From AWTP1-9 sp035703165 (GTDB taxonomy: Bacteria > Bacteroidota > Bacteroidia > Chitinophagales > Chitinophagaceae): DNA of 64,000 bases. Of the stretch, positions 63,685 through 64,000 are shown one piece after another. The notes under the pieces are model-generated. The model ran no database searches. It saw nothing but the letters and a program-made list of their open reading frames with translations, and was not told the DNA's origin. A program made the translations under genes and the position numbers. The number at the start of each line of letters is the position of its first letter. The stretch's first letter is position 1. The DNA lies in NCBI GenBank assembly GCA_035703165.1, contig DASSYR010000029.1, positions 1 through 64,000 of the forward strand, read 5' to 3'.

Positions 63685-63990
63685 TCAGGCAACCTTGCTT
63701 TTTAGAACATTAGCCAATTCAACAACAGCTTCATTGTCTTTACGAACGGCATTACGGTATTTTCTTGGGAAAATAGACACACCGTTATAAATGTCATAGT
63801 GCAATGTAAGCCGCTGTCCCTTATAGCTAAAATCCCAATAAGAAGAGTTGGAATCGTCAATTTTGTTGGTGAAGTTTATTTTGAGTGCATTACTCAAAAT
63901 ATCTGCAACCTTGTAAAAACGATCGAATCCGCAATTCTCCTCAATAATTGCTTCGGTACAGCCGAGGTCCGTTCGCAGGGTCAGGGTCAT
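63685..63990 (-). CDS. Small soluble protein of unknown function (101 aa)
   Basis: The 101-residue protein has no signal peptide or membrane helix. It shows an alpha/beta pattern with a Trp/Tyr-rich strand pair (YWDFSYKGQRLTLHYDIY) and a helical end. The ATG at 63990 is ten bases from the window edge, so upstream context is unseen, but the start looks complete. It ends four bases from rsgA on the opposite strand. I do not recognise a family. Confidence 0.65.
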   Translation of the reverse strand: MTLTLRTDLGCTEAIIEENCGFDRFYKVADILSNALKINFTNKIDDSNSSYWDFSYKGQRLTLHYDIYNGVSIFPRKYRNAVRKDNEAVVELANVLKSKVA

Positions 63991-64000
63991 ATTATGTGAG

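Noticed and set aside
1..64000. tRNA, rRNA, CRISPR arrays, insertion sequences or prophage
   Set aside because: I looked in all gaps for T-arm motifs, regularly spaced repeats, transposase-like frames and terminal inverted repeats and found none.

Overview
The window is a contiguous piece of a low-GC chromosome of a Bacteroidota bacterium, most likely Chitinophagales/Chitinophagaceae. The placement rests on gliding and type IX secretion genes (gldD, gldE, porZ), a SusC/SusD pair, the Bacteroidota gene order mutY-ssb-gldE-gldD, a short CarB, frequent TTG/GTG starts with almost no Shine-Dalgarno sequences, and promoters of the form TTTG-N19..23-TAnnTTTG. It reads mostly as core, vertically inherited chromosome. 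I found no insertion sequence, prophage, CRISPR array, rRNA or tRNA.

Layout. 0-2.5 kb: a small unknown protein, a seven-helix membrane protein, a NarL-type histidine kinase and a LuxR-type regulator form one signalling unit. 2.5-5.6 kb (minus): RNase G/E, then HU, a TPR protein and a 29-residue COX24-like basic protein that ends at a clear terminator. 5.7-9.5 kb (plus): mutY, ssb, gldE, gldD. 9.8-13.3 kb (plus): DUF3109 protein, lutB, polysaccharide deacetylase-like protein. 13.3-21.1 kb (minus): a 56-residue unknown gene with its own terminator, carB, comEC, purH, EamA transporter. 21.2-25.0 kb (plus): M23 peptidase, bcp peroxiredoxin, then a cytochrome-c-like lipoprotein with a DUF5777 barrel. 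25.1-27.4 kb (minus): icd, birA. 27.6-34.3 kb (plus): rsfS, ftsH, lutC, then a GGCT-fold protein, an LpxH-type hydrolase, a secreted propeller-like protein and an MscS channel. 34.3-36.6 kb (minus): WCxDS thioredoxin, MerR regulator, membrane M23 peptidase. 36.7-43.4 kb (plus): alaS, double-PDZ protein, gatB, TlpA-like thioredoxin. 43.5-50.7 kb (minus): SusD, SusC, RND/MMPL transporter. 50.8-53.9 kb (plus): porZ, recO. 53.9-55.1 kb (minus): amidohydrolase with a short in-frame repeat insert. 55.3-56.7 kb (plus): prfA and a 390-base gap that ends in a strong terminator. 56.7-58.7 kb (minus): VanZ protein, gcvH, cyclophilin, small unknown. 58.8-63.7 kb (plus): MoxR ATPase, DUF58 protein, BatD-like protein, BatA-like VWA protein, then rsgA. 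63.7-64.0 kb (minus): small unknown.

How it fits together. Most genes serve nucleotide and protein synthesis (purH, carB, alaS, gatB, prfA, rsfS, rsgA, rng), DNA maintenance (mutY, ssb, recO, comEC, HU), envelope assembly and T9SS/gliding (gldD, gldE, porZ, M23 peptidases, LpxH, FtsH), and central metabolism (icd, gcvH, birA, lutB/lutC). The least explained parts are the small-protein/7TM/kinase unit at the left end, the 56-residue gene whose terminator overlaps the carB promoter, the structured purH leader, the cytochrome-like lipoprotein with its barrel, the gap after prfA, and the repeat insert in the amidohydrolase.
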